From NCBI GenBank assembly GCA_013399895.1, contig VXBA01001575.1:998566-1062565 (forward strand): a stretch of DNA of 64,000 nt, in the 5' to 3' direction. Positions within the stretch are counted from its first letter, which is position 1. The number at the start of each line of letters is the position of its first letter. A program made the translations under genes and the position numbers. Origin of the DNA: Serilophus lunatus (Eukaryota > Chordata > Aves > Passeriformes > Eurylaimidae). Shown here in pieces: positions 51,301 to 60,100 of this stretch. The notes below the pieces were generated by a model that did no database searches, was not told the DNA's origin, and saw only the letters and a list, made by a program, of their open reading frames with translations.

Positions 51301-54300
51301 CATGGATAAGATATAGAAAATGAATGTTCAAGAGAAAGCATCTTTCTTCATGAGTTATAATAATACAGCTTCTTAAAAAACTCTCAAAAGTTCCATTTTT
51401 ATCCATTACTTGCCACTTTTAAAATACACTCATCACTATGTTCTCAGGCACATGCTCAAAAATTCTTTACATAGTAACTTAAGTCAACATTAATAAATCT
51501 CTTGGGTTAAGCTACTGCAACCTCCTACACAGACAAATTCCTAACCATGTTGATATCAAACTTAAATCCTGAAAGTCAGGAGGTTCAGCTGATACATCTA
51601 ATGGTCTCGTTTAGTATTAATAGTCATAAAAAGATAAGAGACTGAGACAAAATATGATAGTGGTTCTTGCTCGCACAGGTGTAAAGAAGTACCTAAATAA
51701 CTTCAGGAAGCTAGAATCAGAAATAGGGAAAGTGCATAAAGCATGACTTGCATTGATAAAAGGTGGTTTAAAATTGAATAAAAGATGACCACACAAGCTA
51801 TTGTCCTTATCTTGTCTAGACTGAATAGATGGACATTCTTGTAACTCAGGGTCCAGGATCAGCCAGGTATTGGGAAACGAACACCAAGCATCAGAGTTTT
51901 GATAAAAAGCAGAGGACGAGCTGCCAAACAAATAAAAGTATCAATAGTTCTGAAGCTTACTCTCTCATAATTCTTTCTATATTGAGCAGGTCCCTTAACA
52001 AAATAAAACCATTTGAGATAAACTGTAGGTACATTACACATACATTTATTTTAGAATCCTGCAATAGATACAAAAGCCATAAAATTTTAGCTACTTACAT
52101 AAATAAAACCTAAAGAGAACAGAACCTTGATTATTCTATCTATTAACCCACAGCTCCCAGTTATCACTATTATGTTTAGGCTCCAGTCTTAAAAGGAACA
52201 AGGAGCTCTGCACAACCATAGCCCACCCACAAAGAGATATTTGCAGGGCTTTTCTCTGTATCCTCCCTATCGTTCAGGTTGAGGGGAATGGCAAGAGGAA
52301 ATCAATTACTGTAATTTTATTATTTTCATGACAGAAAACCTTGGATATTTAATTAACTTACCACATTGCGACAAGGTGCAAAAACATCACTGTACAAAAC
52401 TGAACATTCCTTTTTGGCGTAAGGGAACTTGCTTTGATGTACCTCACATGGTCTTAGTGTTTCATTTGGGCTCTTACACTTAAAAACAAGCAAAAACACA
52501 ACAAACATTTTAGAGGTAGGTATGTTCATCACAGATTCAGACACACAATGGTATCATATAATTCAATACTTGCATAACCAGAAAACAAAACGTTTAAATT
52601 CTACCTTCTTCTTCCTTCTTCCCTGATTTGTTTCTATAATTGAAAGCATTTGCACAAAAAAAGAATCTTTTTGTTTTGTTCTGTAGTACTAAAATGTTCC
52701 TGCTGTCTGCTCAGTGCAGAAAGACAAAATGTTTTCTTTGTGACACATTATAATCATTACCAGAGCAACCAACTGTAACATCACAAACAAATACATGGTC
52801 CAAATCCATCCCGGGAGGTTTTGCACTGACTTTAAATGGAGTCACACTACAGATGGCTTTAGCCCTGTAAGTTCAAATAAAGAAGCAGTGGTAGGAAGGG
52901 TGCAACCTATTAAAAAAATAGAGTCAAAGATCATCATGATAATTCAAAAATGGCTGAGATACAACTCCCTCACTTAAAGTCTCGCTTCGAAAAGAGAAAC
53001 AAACAAACAGGAAAATATAACAAAATGACACTCAGCTCAGAGAACATGACTTCACGCAAAACCATGATCCCTTGGTGCAGCTGAGGAGCCCAGGAGGCTT
53101 TAATGATGAATCTATAGGCATCATTGGGGTGTGCTAAAGCAGCCTTAGCTGCAGTGCAGCTGCTCACACACTGCTATGGGAACATGTGTTGTCACTCCCA
53201 CGAGGGAGAAGCCCTGGAAACACCCCATGCTCCACAGTGCCAACGCAAGCAAGTTTGCCAGTACCAGAGCTGGGTTCTAGGTCTCCAGCTATCAAATACT
53301 TCTTCACAGTATTTAGATTTTTCAGAAAAGATGACCAGGATACATCTTTAAGAAGGCCAAAGGTCCTTTTTGAAACAATCCCTCAAGCCTACTGCAGGGC
53401 CAGAGGGAAGTGTCAAGTCTTTCTTGAGTGCAGGCTACATGGGAGACCAAGGCTGAACTTAGAGCACTCATGAGTACTCTGGCAGATACAGAGATCAGGA
53501 GATTACATAGATTTTACAAATATATATATATGGCTACAAAAAGGAAGGTGCAAGCTTGGGCTGCATAAACAAAGGTCATAACATCATAGAACCTAATGTG
53601 CTATGCAAACACTACACACTTTTTTAAAGCAGCAGCGGAACTGATAAATTGGAAAAGAAAAATTTGCACCCTTCATATAAAGTATTTACACATTTGTTTA
53701 TCTGTGACCCTCTAGATGAGCAATATAACTACCAACACTACACATTTTACTTGCTTGCTCACACAATTTAAACATTTTATGTAGAATAAAATAGATACAA
53801 AGGAAGATATTGAGGCAGAGAAGCCTCCAAATGTTTTATTCCAAAGCATTCTTTCATGAGGCAAGAGACACTTATTCCATCTCCTGCTGTGTTAAGGAGA
53901 CAAAAGATTAAAAACTGATTCTGACACACATCTATCTAAAGGGAGTGTTTTACAAATACTGTTTTTTCAGGAGGTTCACAAGGCTATAAAACTTTGCATC
54001 TTCTCAGCACAAATAAATACAATACCTATTCTCCTGTGTTATAAAACACAGTTGCAATCATCCACTTTCTACAGCCTCCTCTCTTCCAAGAAACCAAATT
54101 TCCATACTGGGTTGTGTTTGTTGCTGTTCTGAGCCTTTTCTGCCCATCCCTTCACCACCGCTTTTTTTCAGTTAATTCTCTGTTTACAAACTGCAACTAA
54201 AATAAATCATCCTCTTTTTTTTTTCAGTGTTCAGTAAGAAACTTTATTCCAGACCTTTTTTTTCAGTGTTCAGAGTCTATTTACTTTCAGTGTCCTGATG

Positions 54301-57161
54301 CCTCCAACACCAGAGAAATTACAGTTGTTTCTAAAACTGGGATGAATCAAAAATATCAGAAGCAATGTACCTAACTTTGTAGAAAACTGAAATCCAGACA
54401 ACTATAATACTTGTCTTACATAGGGGAAAACATATTCTTCCCTAAAGAGATCGTTTGGTTTCACATAAATTCAGTATATGTTTGATATGGCATAGGGCAT
54501 TATTAACACATTTCACATCTACAGACATAAAAATCAAAATGTCCTCTTATACAGTGACTATAAGTTTAGAAAGTACCTGTACATCATGTGCCTATACTGT
54601 ACTCATTTATAAACTAAAATTATAAGCCTTTTTCTCTAAATTTTTACTAGAAATGGGACTTACCTGTCCTAATACCCAGCTGTCTCCAAACACCTGTGCA
54701 TTTCTCACCTCCATGTTGTTTGATGTAGTCAGATCATTTGAAGTATATTTGTCAAAATTTCCACACAAACCTGCCAGTTTACCCTGAAAGAGAAGAAGAA
54801 TTGATTTTTTTTTTTCTAATAAACTGACAGTCAATAATTGGTACAATTGATGCACATGGAATGTAATATTTTTTAACTGGAAAAGTGAATGCAGCTCTGA
54901 CATATACTTTGAAAATATCTGACACTCTGCCATGCTTACAGTTCCATACTGTAGATATCTTATTAACAGAAATTGGTGGTTTTCTTCTTGTTTTCCAGAA
55001 CCTGTTCTTACTGTCTACCTATGAAAATGGACTGGAATTTAGTAATACTTTTTCTGAAAGCTTAGCAGTGCATCCAGTCCAAAAGTCAAAAGTTCAAGTG
55101 AATTACCTCATGATTGTGAAGCCTGACTAGTTTTTGTCATTAAAACTTACTGCCTCTAATTTTAGCTCACAATAGCAAGAACATTTGTAATAGCAGTTAT
55201 AAAAGAGACAGCTGCAACTTTCTCATGTGGGGCATGTGCTGCTGACAGAAGATATATATTTACATGTATACTCATATAAATATGTAGGAAAATAGAAATT
55301 TCTGTGCAACAGTAAAAAGTAGAGTTGGATTTCTAGGGTGCTGTGGCTTATGCTAATGAATTCTTTTTTCTGAAGTTCTGCTGCAGACATCTTACTGAAA
55401 TGGAGCCTCTGGAAAAAAAGTCATTGGAAACAAAAAAAGCTGGAAGTATTTGTGTTCCTGCATGCGACCTGTAAAACTCAGCTCCCTGCTAATTTATTCA
55501 AAACCAGAAGTTTTTTTCATTGACTGCCAATAGATCTTGTACATGAAGTAAGTATTTTATAGCTATTTGGACAAAAGCCTGTAATAATTTTGCTTTAATA
55601 CCACATTAGATGGTCATTACAGCTTTGACTTACACTTCAAAAATCTGATACTGTATTCTTTCGCAGAAACAGCCCCATCTTAACACGTGTGATCATGTTT
55701 GAAACAAAGCAGAAAAGTAATTCTGACATGCACAGATAAGGTTACTCTGTCAGGACCCAAAGACTGAGTTGCAGAGACATAAAGGGAGATGATGAGGCAG
55801 GAAAGGACTAGAGAAGAGCAACTGGAAAGCAGCCTCATATTCTTCCCTGCATCATGGCTGAACCCTGTCACAATATAACCATTAGGTTTAAATTCAGTTT
55901 TGTCTAGATCTTTTCCTATATTTTGTCTTGTTAAATTAAACCCAAGATGTGACTCTATCTCTTCATCTCAGAAGCCTCTATTAGATCTCAGGGTGCAATT
56001 CCATCATCAGTCTAGTCCAATCTGTTCTATAAACCTGTCGTCTTCCATCTGACTAGAAATGGAGGCTTCCTTTCCATTGACAATAGCAATTATGAAAATT
56101 GCAGCAAAATGAGTAACTCAAAACTAACCCTTCCTTCCAGCCCCCCAAGTATCTTTGAGTCAGAGCTGAATCACTGCATATCTCCAAGACTGCAATGTGT
56201 GGAGCAACAGCATAAACATGAATGTAGGAACCACTCCTTCTCTTCAGAAGTCACATTCTCCATCTCTTCTTACCTGGGAAATGCTATAAGCTGAACACAG
56301 CTATATAACTGGGAAGGTTTGTCTTGAAGACAATAAGTGTGCACATTAGCAATACAGAGAAGCTACACAAAATCTCAGGTTTTTATTTTGGCTCACCTTC
56401 CATTGAGGTCCAACTTTAACATGCAGCATGGTCTTCTTATCCCATAGAATTGTAATGTCCTGTTCTGGAAAGTGTATTACAGTATAATATCCAGCCTTCC
56501 AAAGCTGATATTTAGATTTGTTTTCCTGTCCCCTTAAGGTCTTCTGACAGAAATGAATATTTATTAAGATCTAACAAAGTAATTCTACCAAGGTATACAA
56601 CCAGTTATTTACAAAGTGCATATTGAAGAATACTTGATCTTTAGCACAGAGCTGAATCAATAATGTTACTAGATATGTTGCTTAATACTTTGGTATTTTG
56701 TCTTTTCAATTATTCAAGTTTGCTTTGACTTTTTTACTATGCTTTCCCTTTCAAAACCAAGTAGAAAGAAACTCATAAGCGCCAATGTGTTTCAATAACT
56801 TGAGACCTTTGAGCTGTCTTCATGGTAGGACAAATAAAACTCGAAAAAAAAAAAAACCAATTAAAAAAAAAAAGTGTTCTGGGACCTGCTGCTTTATCCA
56901 GGCTTTGGTGCTTGTGCTATATTAACTCAGACTGAGAGACGCTTTCCAAAAACATGCTCCTTCAGAGCTGTAAATTTGCAATGCTTATCTTAAAGGGCAA
57001 CCCAAAAAGGAAAGAAAATAACTAACCTGCTTCCCAGAAGGTTCACTAAAATAAATCTCAGTGTCTCCAACAGTGATGAAAACATTCTTCGAGCAAACAA
57101 TATCATTGTCAAAGCACTTTTTGTTCTGAGCAATTATAGATATATTTGAGTTATCTGTGCT
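15110..57161 (-). CDS. OTOGL: Otogelin-like protein, C-terminal half (32 exons, 5' end beyond window)
   Basis: Spliced gene read from 57161 down to the stop at 15110. Otogelins are large secreted, disulfide-linked glycoproteins of the tectorial membrane, otoconial membrane and cupula. Domains seen in order: VWD second half (AGLCGNF), C8, linker (YDCEYYNQG), AbfB-like module, Cys-rich TIL exons ending in CVYPEDC, a Ser/Thr/Pro-rich exon, second VWD (GLCG then VCNGDPSDD), C8, TIL, tandem Cys-rich exons with CCP-x3-C ends, VWC-like exons and a cystine knot (CDGKCPS, FCKCC, CQWN). All 31 introns follow GT-AG and join in frame. AbfB plus mucin exon plus this cystine knot is diagnostic of otogelins. 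I prefer OTOGL over OTOG because of the cystine-knot wording and an FN3-rich gene directly downstream, as PTPRQ is in mammals. OTOG remains possible. The mucin exon is broken (see its entry); all other exons are intact. Confidence 0.85.
17778..17857 (-). CDS. OTOGL: OTOGL exon: start of C-terminal cystine knot
   Basis: 80 nt, phase 1 to 0. KKEERICQKMTIRTTIRK, then NDCISQSP. This is the first half of the CTCK domain (C ... R-x-x-x-C-x-S), joined upstream to CCKTC and downstream to INVASCDGKC. Acceptor tattttatcag, donor gtaagc. Confidence 0.92.
21804..21849 (-). CDS. OTOGL: OTOGL short exon (DGCCKTC)
   Basis: 46 nt, phase 0 to 1. NGGIVQTYNDGCCKT plus the first base of a cysteine codon. GCCxxC is the expected end of the VWC before the cystine knot. 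Acceptor tattttcttag, donor gtaagtg. Confidence 0.9.
23381..23518 (-). CDS. OTOGL: OTOGL exon: second VWC-like module (GSTWSSNC)
   Basis: 46 codons, phase 0 to 0. EGSTWSSNCTNYKCVKT, then SSVVCPLFNDTEC, matching the G-x-x-W ... C-x3-KC part of the last VWC of mucins. Acceptor atgttcag, donor gtaagtg. Confidence 0.93.
24336..24440 (-). CDS. OTOGL: OTOGL exon: CCGMC segment
   Basis: 35 codons, phase 0 to 0. NQIYIPSFSHHTCCGMC, then SCSFHTENGTLIMYE. The CCGxC closes one VWC-like module, as in MUC2 and otogelin C-termini. Acceptor ctttctag, donor gtaatt. Confidence 0.9.
24768..24946 (-). CDS. OTOGL: OTOGL exon: VWC-like domain, first part
   Basis: Phase 1 to 0, donor gtgagta. KDDVCIFQEVTVLNPGQSV, then GDLCYTVQCLQEKD and MNCSQQCEA: VWC spacing with LC-x3-QC. 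Confidence 0.93.
25448..25904 (+). mobile_element. CR1 LINE 3' end, relatively young copy
   Basis: Well-preserved 457-bp CR1 tail from gaacgtgtccagaggagagc through ttgtttagcctggagaaaag and ggttggactagatgatcttg to gtgattctgtgattctgtga. Antisense to OTOGL, in the intron between exons 24768..24946 and 26320..26383. The open frame inside is the end of CR1 ORF2. Confidence 0.93.
26320..26383 (-). CDS. OTOGL: OTOGL short exon (CGCTHYIC)
   Basis: 64 nt, phase 0 to 1. GEVKKIDSSVSSACGCTHYI then C; its last base plus the next exon makes the E of YICEKDDVC. Acceptor tatattcag, donor gtaac. Confidence 0.85.
27352..27392 (-). CDS. OTOGL: OTOGL short exon (CSCENATMLTC)
   Basis: 41 nt, phase 1 to 0. Encodes CSCENATMLTCKL. 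It continues the cysteine pattern after WHCE and joins GEVKK. Acceptor cttctcag, donor gtaag. Confidence 0.85.
27482..27586 (-). CDS. OTOGL: OTOGL exon: Cys-rich cassette 5
   Basis: 35 codons, phase 1 to 1. CDESLCSEPPMNCTDDM, ending QCCPEWHC. Acceptor tctcatatag, donor gtaatg. No long open frame marks it, but it is supported by the repeated cassette layout. Confidence 0.92.
28753..28854 (-). CDS. OTOGL: OTOGL exon: Cys-rich cassette 4
   Basis: 34 codons, phase 1 to 1. CESCIEPVPLCNEGEI, ending YCCPHYYC. Donor gtgagtg. Confidence 0.93.
29213..29320 (-). CDS. OTOGL: OTOGL exon: Cys-rich cassette 3
   Basis: 36 codons, phase 1 to 1. CDPSVCFNASQLDCRED, ending PCCFSHLC. Same layout as its neighbours. 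Confidence 0.93.
29629..29733 (-). CDS. OTOGL: OTOGL exon: Cys-rich cassette 2
   Basis: 35 codons, phase 1 to 1. Starts CNMSLCDAIIPTCKPNEK and ends SCCPQYRC. Acceptor atcccacag, donor gtaag. Confidence 0.93.
30577..30789 (-). CDS. OTOGL: OTOGL exon: VWC-like plus first Cys-rich cassette
   Basis: 71 codons, phase 1 to 1. The first half (GQPHSAGEIWNGSMRGCCMY) is VWC-like. The second half (CNEDPPPVCEREGEVIVHV ending ACCPKKVC) is the first of a series of modules that end CC-x4-C. Confidence 0.93.
31216..31401 (-). CDS. OTOGL: OTOGL exon: TIL domain
   Basis: 62 codons, phase 1 to 1. LSCPEGKEYQPCVQPCEAKT, then EDCVCKSGTILHRTDSDLC ending EEKC: a complete trypsin-inhibitor-like Cys-rich domain in its usual place after C8. 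Confidence 0.95.
31735..31876 (-). CDS. OTOGL: OTOGL exon: second C8 domain
   Basis: Phase 0 to 1. VSPQEFCEKMWINSTYFWNY, then ECDALSAYVALCSKH and IKWRTADYC form the C8 core. Donor gtaagc; reading further adds an intronic tail that does not belong. Confidence 0.93.
33648..33862 (-). CDS. OTOGL: OTOGL exon: VWD end (VCNGDPSDD) into C8
   Basis: Phase 1 to 0, acceptor gtctccag, donor gtgagta. Completes GLCG with VCNGDPSDDLKMQN, then leads through RNCTEDNCTYC, CMQLLNRGIF and IPCHKK into the second C8 domain. At least three N-glycosylation sequons are visible. Confidence 0.93.
35984..36173 (-). CDS. OTOGL: OTOGL exon: second VWD domain, C-terminal strands
   Basis: Phase 0 to 1. VVVDSVVQPLPFSKEGLTI, then GAMYVVNTPAGINIKW and MKTEGLCG. 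This is the canonical path of VWD strands to the GLCG motif, which is split across the splice junction. Confidence 0.94.
36812..36904 (-). CDS. OTOGL: OTOGL exon: second VWD domain, middle
   Basis: 31 codons, phase 0 to 0, donor gtaagt. VPPESTSGLCFKKLSVTT, then CEVLINRLARK, the cysteine-containing central strand of the VWD fold. Confidence 0.9.
37027..37050 (-). CDS. OTOGL: OTOGL 24-nt microexon (SANSIRKL)
   Basis: Eight codons, phase 0 to 0, between a strong polypyrimidine acceptor (atgttttccag) and a perfect donor (gtaagt). It inserts SANSIRKL between KCPANQ and VPPESTSG. Frame is kept with or without it, so it could be a cassette exon. The call rests on splice-site quality and phase alone. 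Confidence 0.65.
38070..38212 (-). CDS. OTOGL: OTOGL exon: second VWD domain, N-terminal part
   Basis: Phase 1 to 0. CSVLSELSVITFDGNNIALC carries the VWD signature around TFDG, with SELS in place of the usual GDPH. It continues YILVKLPGEIIVAHIEKC. Acceptor cttttttag, donor gtaagat. Confidence 0.92.
38918..39095 (-). CDS. OTOGL: OTOGL exon: Cys-rich segment before second VWD
   Basis: Phase 0 to 1. The coding frame reads PKYLESVDKCSQYVCVNMGW, then QKPDCGFQGMPVQV and SCCPEWECPC. Two frames are open across this exon; the one ending MCRSQIVVFKECQ is a shadow, because only the first frame joins both neighbours and keeps the CCPxxxC pattern. Acceptor atatgacag, donor gtaagtc. Confidence 0.9.
39776..42563 (-). 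pseudogene. OTOGL: OTOGL large mucin-like Ser/Thr/Pro exon, reading frame broken
   Basis: About 2.79 kb between an excellent acceptor (tttccttttag at 42564) and a donor (gtatg at 39771). The first part (42563 to about 41970, about 200 codons) begins IPVTPTESEIG and is rich in T, S, P. The last part (about 40674 to 39776, 300 codons, ending SSECV) is also open and S/T-rich. Between them the S/T/P-rich signal hops between frames. I count roughly ten interruptions, near 41972 (A5 run), 41914 (A5 run), 41890, 41616, 41490, 41390, 41245, 40955, 40830 (in-frame TAA) and 40675. Exon length is also incompatible with the flanking phases. The other 31 exons show no such damage, so random sequencing error is unlikely. 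Either the mucin segment is decaying in this lineage, or it is spliced in a way I cannot see. Function if intact: O-glycosylated spacer. Confidence 0.75.
43432..43511 (-). CDS. OTOGL: OTOGL exon: end of TIL region, CVYPEDC
   Basis: 80 nt, phase 2 to 1. Encodes VEGCMPYCPKNMILDE, then LRCVYPEDC, the last cysteine being completed by the next exon. This motif typically precedes a mucin-like Thr/Ser/Pro region in gel-forming mucins and otogelins. Confidence 0.93.
44732..44849 (-). CDS. OTOGL: OTOGL exon: Cys-rich, TIL-type
   Basis: Phase 1 to 2, acceptor ctttctcag, donor gtaagt. Reads RICEWRYESCANPCFKTC, then CKFLPPVEGC across the junction. This is a TIL-like pattern of CxxxC and CFKTC. Confidence 0.92.
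45445..45723 (-). CDS. OTOGL: OTOGL exon: AbfB-like beta-trefoil module
   Basis: 93 codons, phase 1 to 1. SLVSLESAERPNYFLCVHDN, then SFQRRATFFHHQGL and SAFELHSKKGFFI match the arabinofuranosidase-B-like module known in otogelins. The spacing of Y-F-L-x-V, RRATFF and F-E-L resembles other AbfB repeats. In vertebrates it is presumed to bind carbohydrate rather than hydrolyse it; that role is inference. Confidence 0.88.
47226..47393 (-). CDS. OTOGL: OTOGL exon: linker before AbfB module
   Basis: 56 codons, phase 1 to 1, acceptor ttcctttag, donor gtaagtg. Encodes LGEGPYILASFGANDTIIG, then RTGAYGNVIFSFMITPGLF. Hydrophobic and cysteine-free, unlike its neighbours. A degenerate ERV LTR sits 115 nt upstream of its acceptor. 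Confidence 0.9.
47509..48031 (-). mobile_element. Solo LTR of a bird endogenous retrovirus, degenerate
   Basis: About 520 bp recognisable as the abundant avian LTR whose antisense strand reads ggcagctaagcaccac, aaactcgtgggtggatataa, agacaatttaatattgg, taggtcagctgttacaac and ends caagccaaaaccagtac. Its sense strand is minus, the same as OTOGL. No internal viral genes flank it. The TATA region (near 47790) is eroded. It lies in the OTOGL intron upstream of exon 47226..47393. Confidence 0.8.
48046..48153 (-). mobile_element. Old CR1 3' fragment, antisense
   Basis: tcatagaattttagaatctt, then cctttaagatcatcaagtcc and aaccattaacctaccact match an eroded antisense CR1 3' end. It directly abuts the LTR at 47509..48031. 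Confidence 0.8.
48844..48870 (-). CDS. OTOGL: OTOGL 27-nt microexon (YDCEYYNQ)
   Basis: Only nine codons, phase 1 to 1, between a good acceptor (tttttcatgtag) and donor gtatg. It supplies YDCEYYNQ and bridges CAYDC to GLGEGPY, which restores the continuous otogelin-family segment. Too short for ORF-based detection. Confidence 0.88.
49408..49564 (-). CDS. OTOGL: OTOGL exon: C8 domain, second part
   Basis: Phase 0 to 1. Begins IDVTSFIKNCHTDTCNC and runs through GDCECLCTSIAAYAHKCC, the C8 core with CxC and CC pairs, ending HWRSPLLC. Donor gtatgt, acceptor cctctacag. Confidence 0.92.
52362..52478 (-). CDS. OTOGL: OTOGL exon: C8 domain, first part
   Basis: 39 codons, phase 0 to 0. Four cysteines with C8 spacing: CKSPNETLRPC, then KKECSVLYSDVFAPCRNV. 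It joins directly to GDSWVLGQ upstream and IDVTSF downstream. Confidence 0.9.
54664..54783 (-). CDS. OTOGL: OTOGL exon: end of VWD domain (AGLCGNFD)
   Basis: 40 codons, phase 0 to 0, acceptor ctctttcag, donor gtaagt. GKLAGLCGNFDKYTSND is the hallmark GLCGNF motif closing a VWD domain, followed by VFGDSWVLGQ, which leads into C8. Confidence 0.92.
56397..56543 (-). CDS. OTOGL: OTOGL exon: VWD domain, continuation
   Basis: 49 codons, phase 0 to 0, donor gtgagc. Contains YQLWKAGYYTVIHFPEQD and ILWDKKTMLHVKVGPQW, the W-D-K-x-T beta-strand region of a VWD domain. The acceptor chosen is atttctgtcag; two AGs slightly further in are alternatives that would shorten the exon by 18 or 39 nt. Confidence 0.85.
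57027..57161 (-). CDS. OTOGL: OTOGL exon: VWD domain, central strand region
   Basis: 45 codons, phase 0 to 0, acceptor tgttgcag, donor gttagt. Encodes NISIIAQNKKCFDNDIVC followed by a strand rich in V, I and T, the middle of a VWD domain. It is the most 5' exon I can support. The preceding exon with the GDPH motif must lie beyond 64000 or be unrecognised. Confidence 0.85.
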
Positions 57162-60100
57162 CTGCAACATTAAGAAGAAATCATTTTACTTACAGATGCA
57201 ATTGTATTTCACTCCTGCAGATTTATTCTAGGCTTACCACCACAAAAAGATGGATAATTTAGTATTCACACATTTTTGAAATTAAGTTTAAGAAATTACC
57301 AAAAAAGGACATGGATTTGTAAATTCAAAGATGAACCCACAAACAACTCAAACTTTGGAGTTAAACACAAAGATCTATTATGTTCAGCTGTGACTCCCTT
57401 TTCTGAGGACTTCACAAACTCAGAGGATCAGCCTATCCCTAAAATAAGAGTCTGGTTTAGGCTTTTAAAATGGGCTTATACGTGGAATCCAGTATTTATG
57501 GCACAGTATGGTTGTCAAAATTGAGACATGCTATAAAAAGAATTTTATTTTTATACTAAGGTACATGAGATCAAGCTGTTTGGATATTTTTAAAACCAAG
57601 AAACGTACCATCTGTCAGTAGTGGATAGAACAGTTTTTGTACCACCACACATCAAAATTCACAAAACCATGAGTCATACTAAATGTTATTGGAGAGGCCA
57701 AAGATTTCTGCTGATATCTTTGTTTGTGAGGTATTGTTTTTTTCAATATTTAGAAGATTTGAATACTTTGTCTTTTGATTTACTGGTGTTTTAGTACCTA
57801 AAATTCAAATCTACTACGTTCCCAGTCCTATATCTTTTGGTTCTCCAGACAGTAAATTAAATTTTGCATTCTAGGCACAAAAAAATCACTTTTGTACCTT
57901 AGCTCAAGATGCCTGTTTATTCATCTACAGCTACTGTGGTTCTTTTGTATCCTGAGGGAAACACATGCACATTGTACCTCCCCATGCTAAAGGTTGTTAC
58001 TGGAGCAAAGGAGACCAACTGTATTTTTGGAGTGGATAACAGTACCACAAACTAAACTAATGTTGAGGTACTCTTATGATTTCTTATTTTAATTTGCCTT
58101 CCAGTTCTTTTCTGTACCAATCCTTGTAAATTGACAAGCAGCTGTAACTACAGAAATTGAGAGAATTAACTTCATAGCATTAATATGAGCAAACAGCTGT
58201 CCTTCTGAATTTGATTTCATTTTTGATCGAATTTAGTCTTATAGTTATCACAAATCTGAGACAGATTTGAAATAAAAATCTTGGAAGTGGCAAGCTATCT
58301 CAGCTGAGTAATCTAGTCTTATACAGGACACTTGGGTAGTGATGGAAACAAAGATGTTTAAACTCCTCTTGTGCTCACCATCCTTTAGACTTTCTGAGAC
58401 TAGGATTTGATGAAACCAATTGCAGGTGTAAATGGCATGACAAGCAAGATGGGAATGGTGTCTTTCAGCATTTCCCCAGTCCTGGAAACTCCTCTTGGCT
58501 CTCAGCATTCCTCTGGGAGAGCACCCTTTGGCCACAACAGAAGGGATCCCTTGCCTTGGTTTGTGCCCACAGCATATCCCATGGTCTGTGTACCGCTTCC
58601 TTGGTCAACGCATCCCCGAAAGGTGATGGCTACTTACTGCCAAGTGCTCCTTGCCTGTCTTGCTGTTGTGTCGTTATTTTTAATGTGTTCATCATGTGTG
58701 TATTTTTCTTGATAAAAGTCATACTGTCTAGATTCCTTCAAAAACACTTTCAGTCTGAAATAAAAACCTAACCAAACTCCAGACAATGCAGAGTATAGAG
58801 ACATTATTTTTTTGCAGCACAGAGGAGATGCTACCGTTTTGCTGCCCTTATTCTAGCACGGCCCACCAGCCAAAGGGCGCTGCTACTTGGCATAGACAAC
58901 ACTCTACAGCAAGCATGTGCAAAAAAAATGAACACAAGGTGTAGGAGACTGCCTGTGAGCTCTATGTTACCCTAATGCCAGAGCTTAAGAAACAGATGGT
59001 ATCTGTCAGCAGTTAACTTGGAAGACAACAGTTATGGTGGGTAAAGTCAGTCACTTACTTCTTAGTGGTTAGGGGATGTAGGAAATTGGCTCTCCATGAT
59101 TTAGCAGGGGAATTTAGTTTGAAATTATTGAAAGCTGCAAGGTAAAGCAAAGTTCATCTGTTCCATTTTGTTGCAAAGTTAGTTTAGGTTACACTCAGAA
59201 TAAAATTGGTCACTATCCTATTGGGAAATACACTGTGTTTTAATTAAGTGAGGCTTGCTGCTGGAGTCAGTATAACAATTATTCCCCTCTAAGTCAGGTA
59301 ACAGCCCAGAGCATTTTTTTCCTTTATTGGAAGTGATGTGGTGAATTAAAAAGTTTGGTAGATAGGATGCAAGCTGATAAATTCTGTGCTGGCCAAATGG
59401 AAAGTGAGCAAGGAGCTACCTCCCCACCATGACCCAGTGCAGAGAAGAACTTTGTTTGCAGTGTCTGGGTCTACTTGATGCCTAGAACATTGTGGGCTTT
59501 TTCACTGCAAAAGTCATTCCTCTTCAGTGAGGCTAACCTCAGCAAAAGGAAACACTCGGAGTTAATAGGGAAGCAATGTCTTCACTGTAAGAAAAGAGGC
59601 GGAGAGCTTGATTTTAAATAAGGATAGTTAAATCAGGCTAATTATCCCACAGTAAAAATACACCTTTTTTGGCAATAAAGACAAGTCTTTGAAGCAGCAG
59701 TGAGTGTCTATACTAGCTATGCTAATTGAAGCTGCTGCCTGTGGCTTCTGACAGCCTAGGCCAACCCCTTCAGCTGAACAGCATCAACATACTGAACTCA
59801 GAAGTTTGTGTGTTTTTGGTTGGGATTTGAGCCAAGGGCAAAAGCTGAGTTATATTTCAAGTTAACTCTGCAGTAGAGAGAAGCCTGGAGCCAGGAAGTG
59901 TTTTGCTGACCAAAGCCAGAACAAGGAGTCCTGAAGACATGTGAACTACTTCCTTACTTGTAGGACTGTATGATGGTGTCAAATTACTAGAAATTATGCA
60001 GAATGGAAATACAGAGAGACAGTAGTGATGGCTCAGTAGAGCTATGAGTAAGCAAGACATTGAAGAAAAAAGGGCTGTGCATTAAATCCTAAGTAATCTA

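Larger units (their letters stand above)
42564..57026. other. OTOGL 5'-side introns
   Basis: Introns 42564..43431, 43512..44731, 44850..45444, 45724..47225, 47394..48843, 48871..49407, 49565..52361, 52479..54663, 54784..56396 and 56544..57026. An LTR and CR1 lie near 48 kb; less AT-rich patches near 50.6-51.0 and 53.1-53.4 kb match nothing I know. Confidence 0.55.

Noticed and set aside
58407..58771. Two overlapping plus-strand open frames of 101 and 71 codons
   Set aside because: No domain, no splice support, opposite strand in a long intron; composition is merely less AT-rich here.
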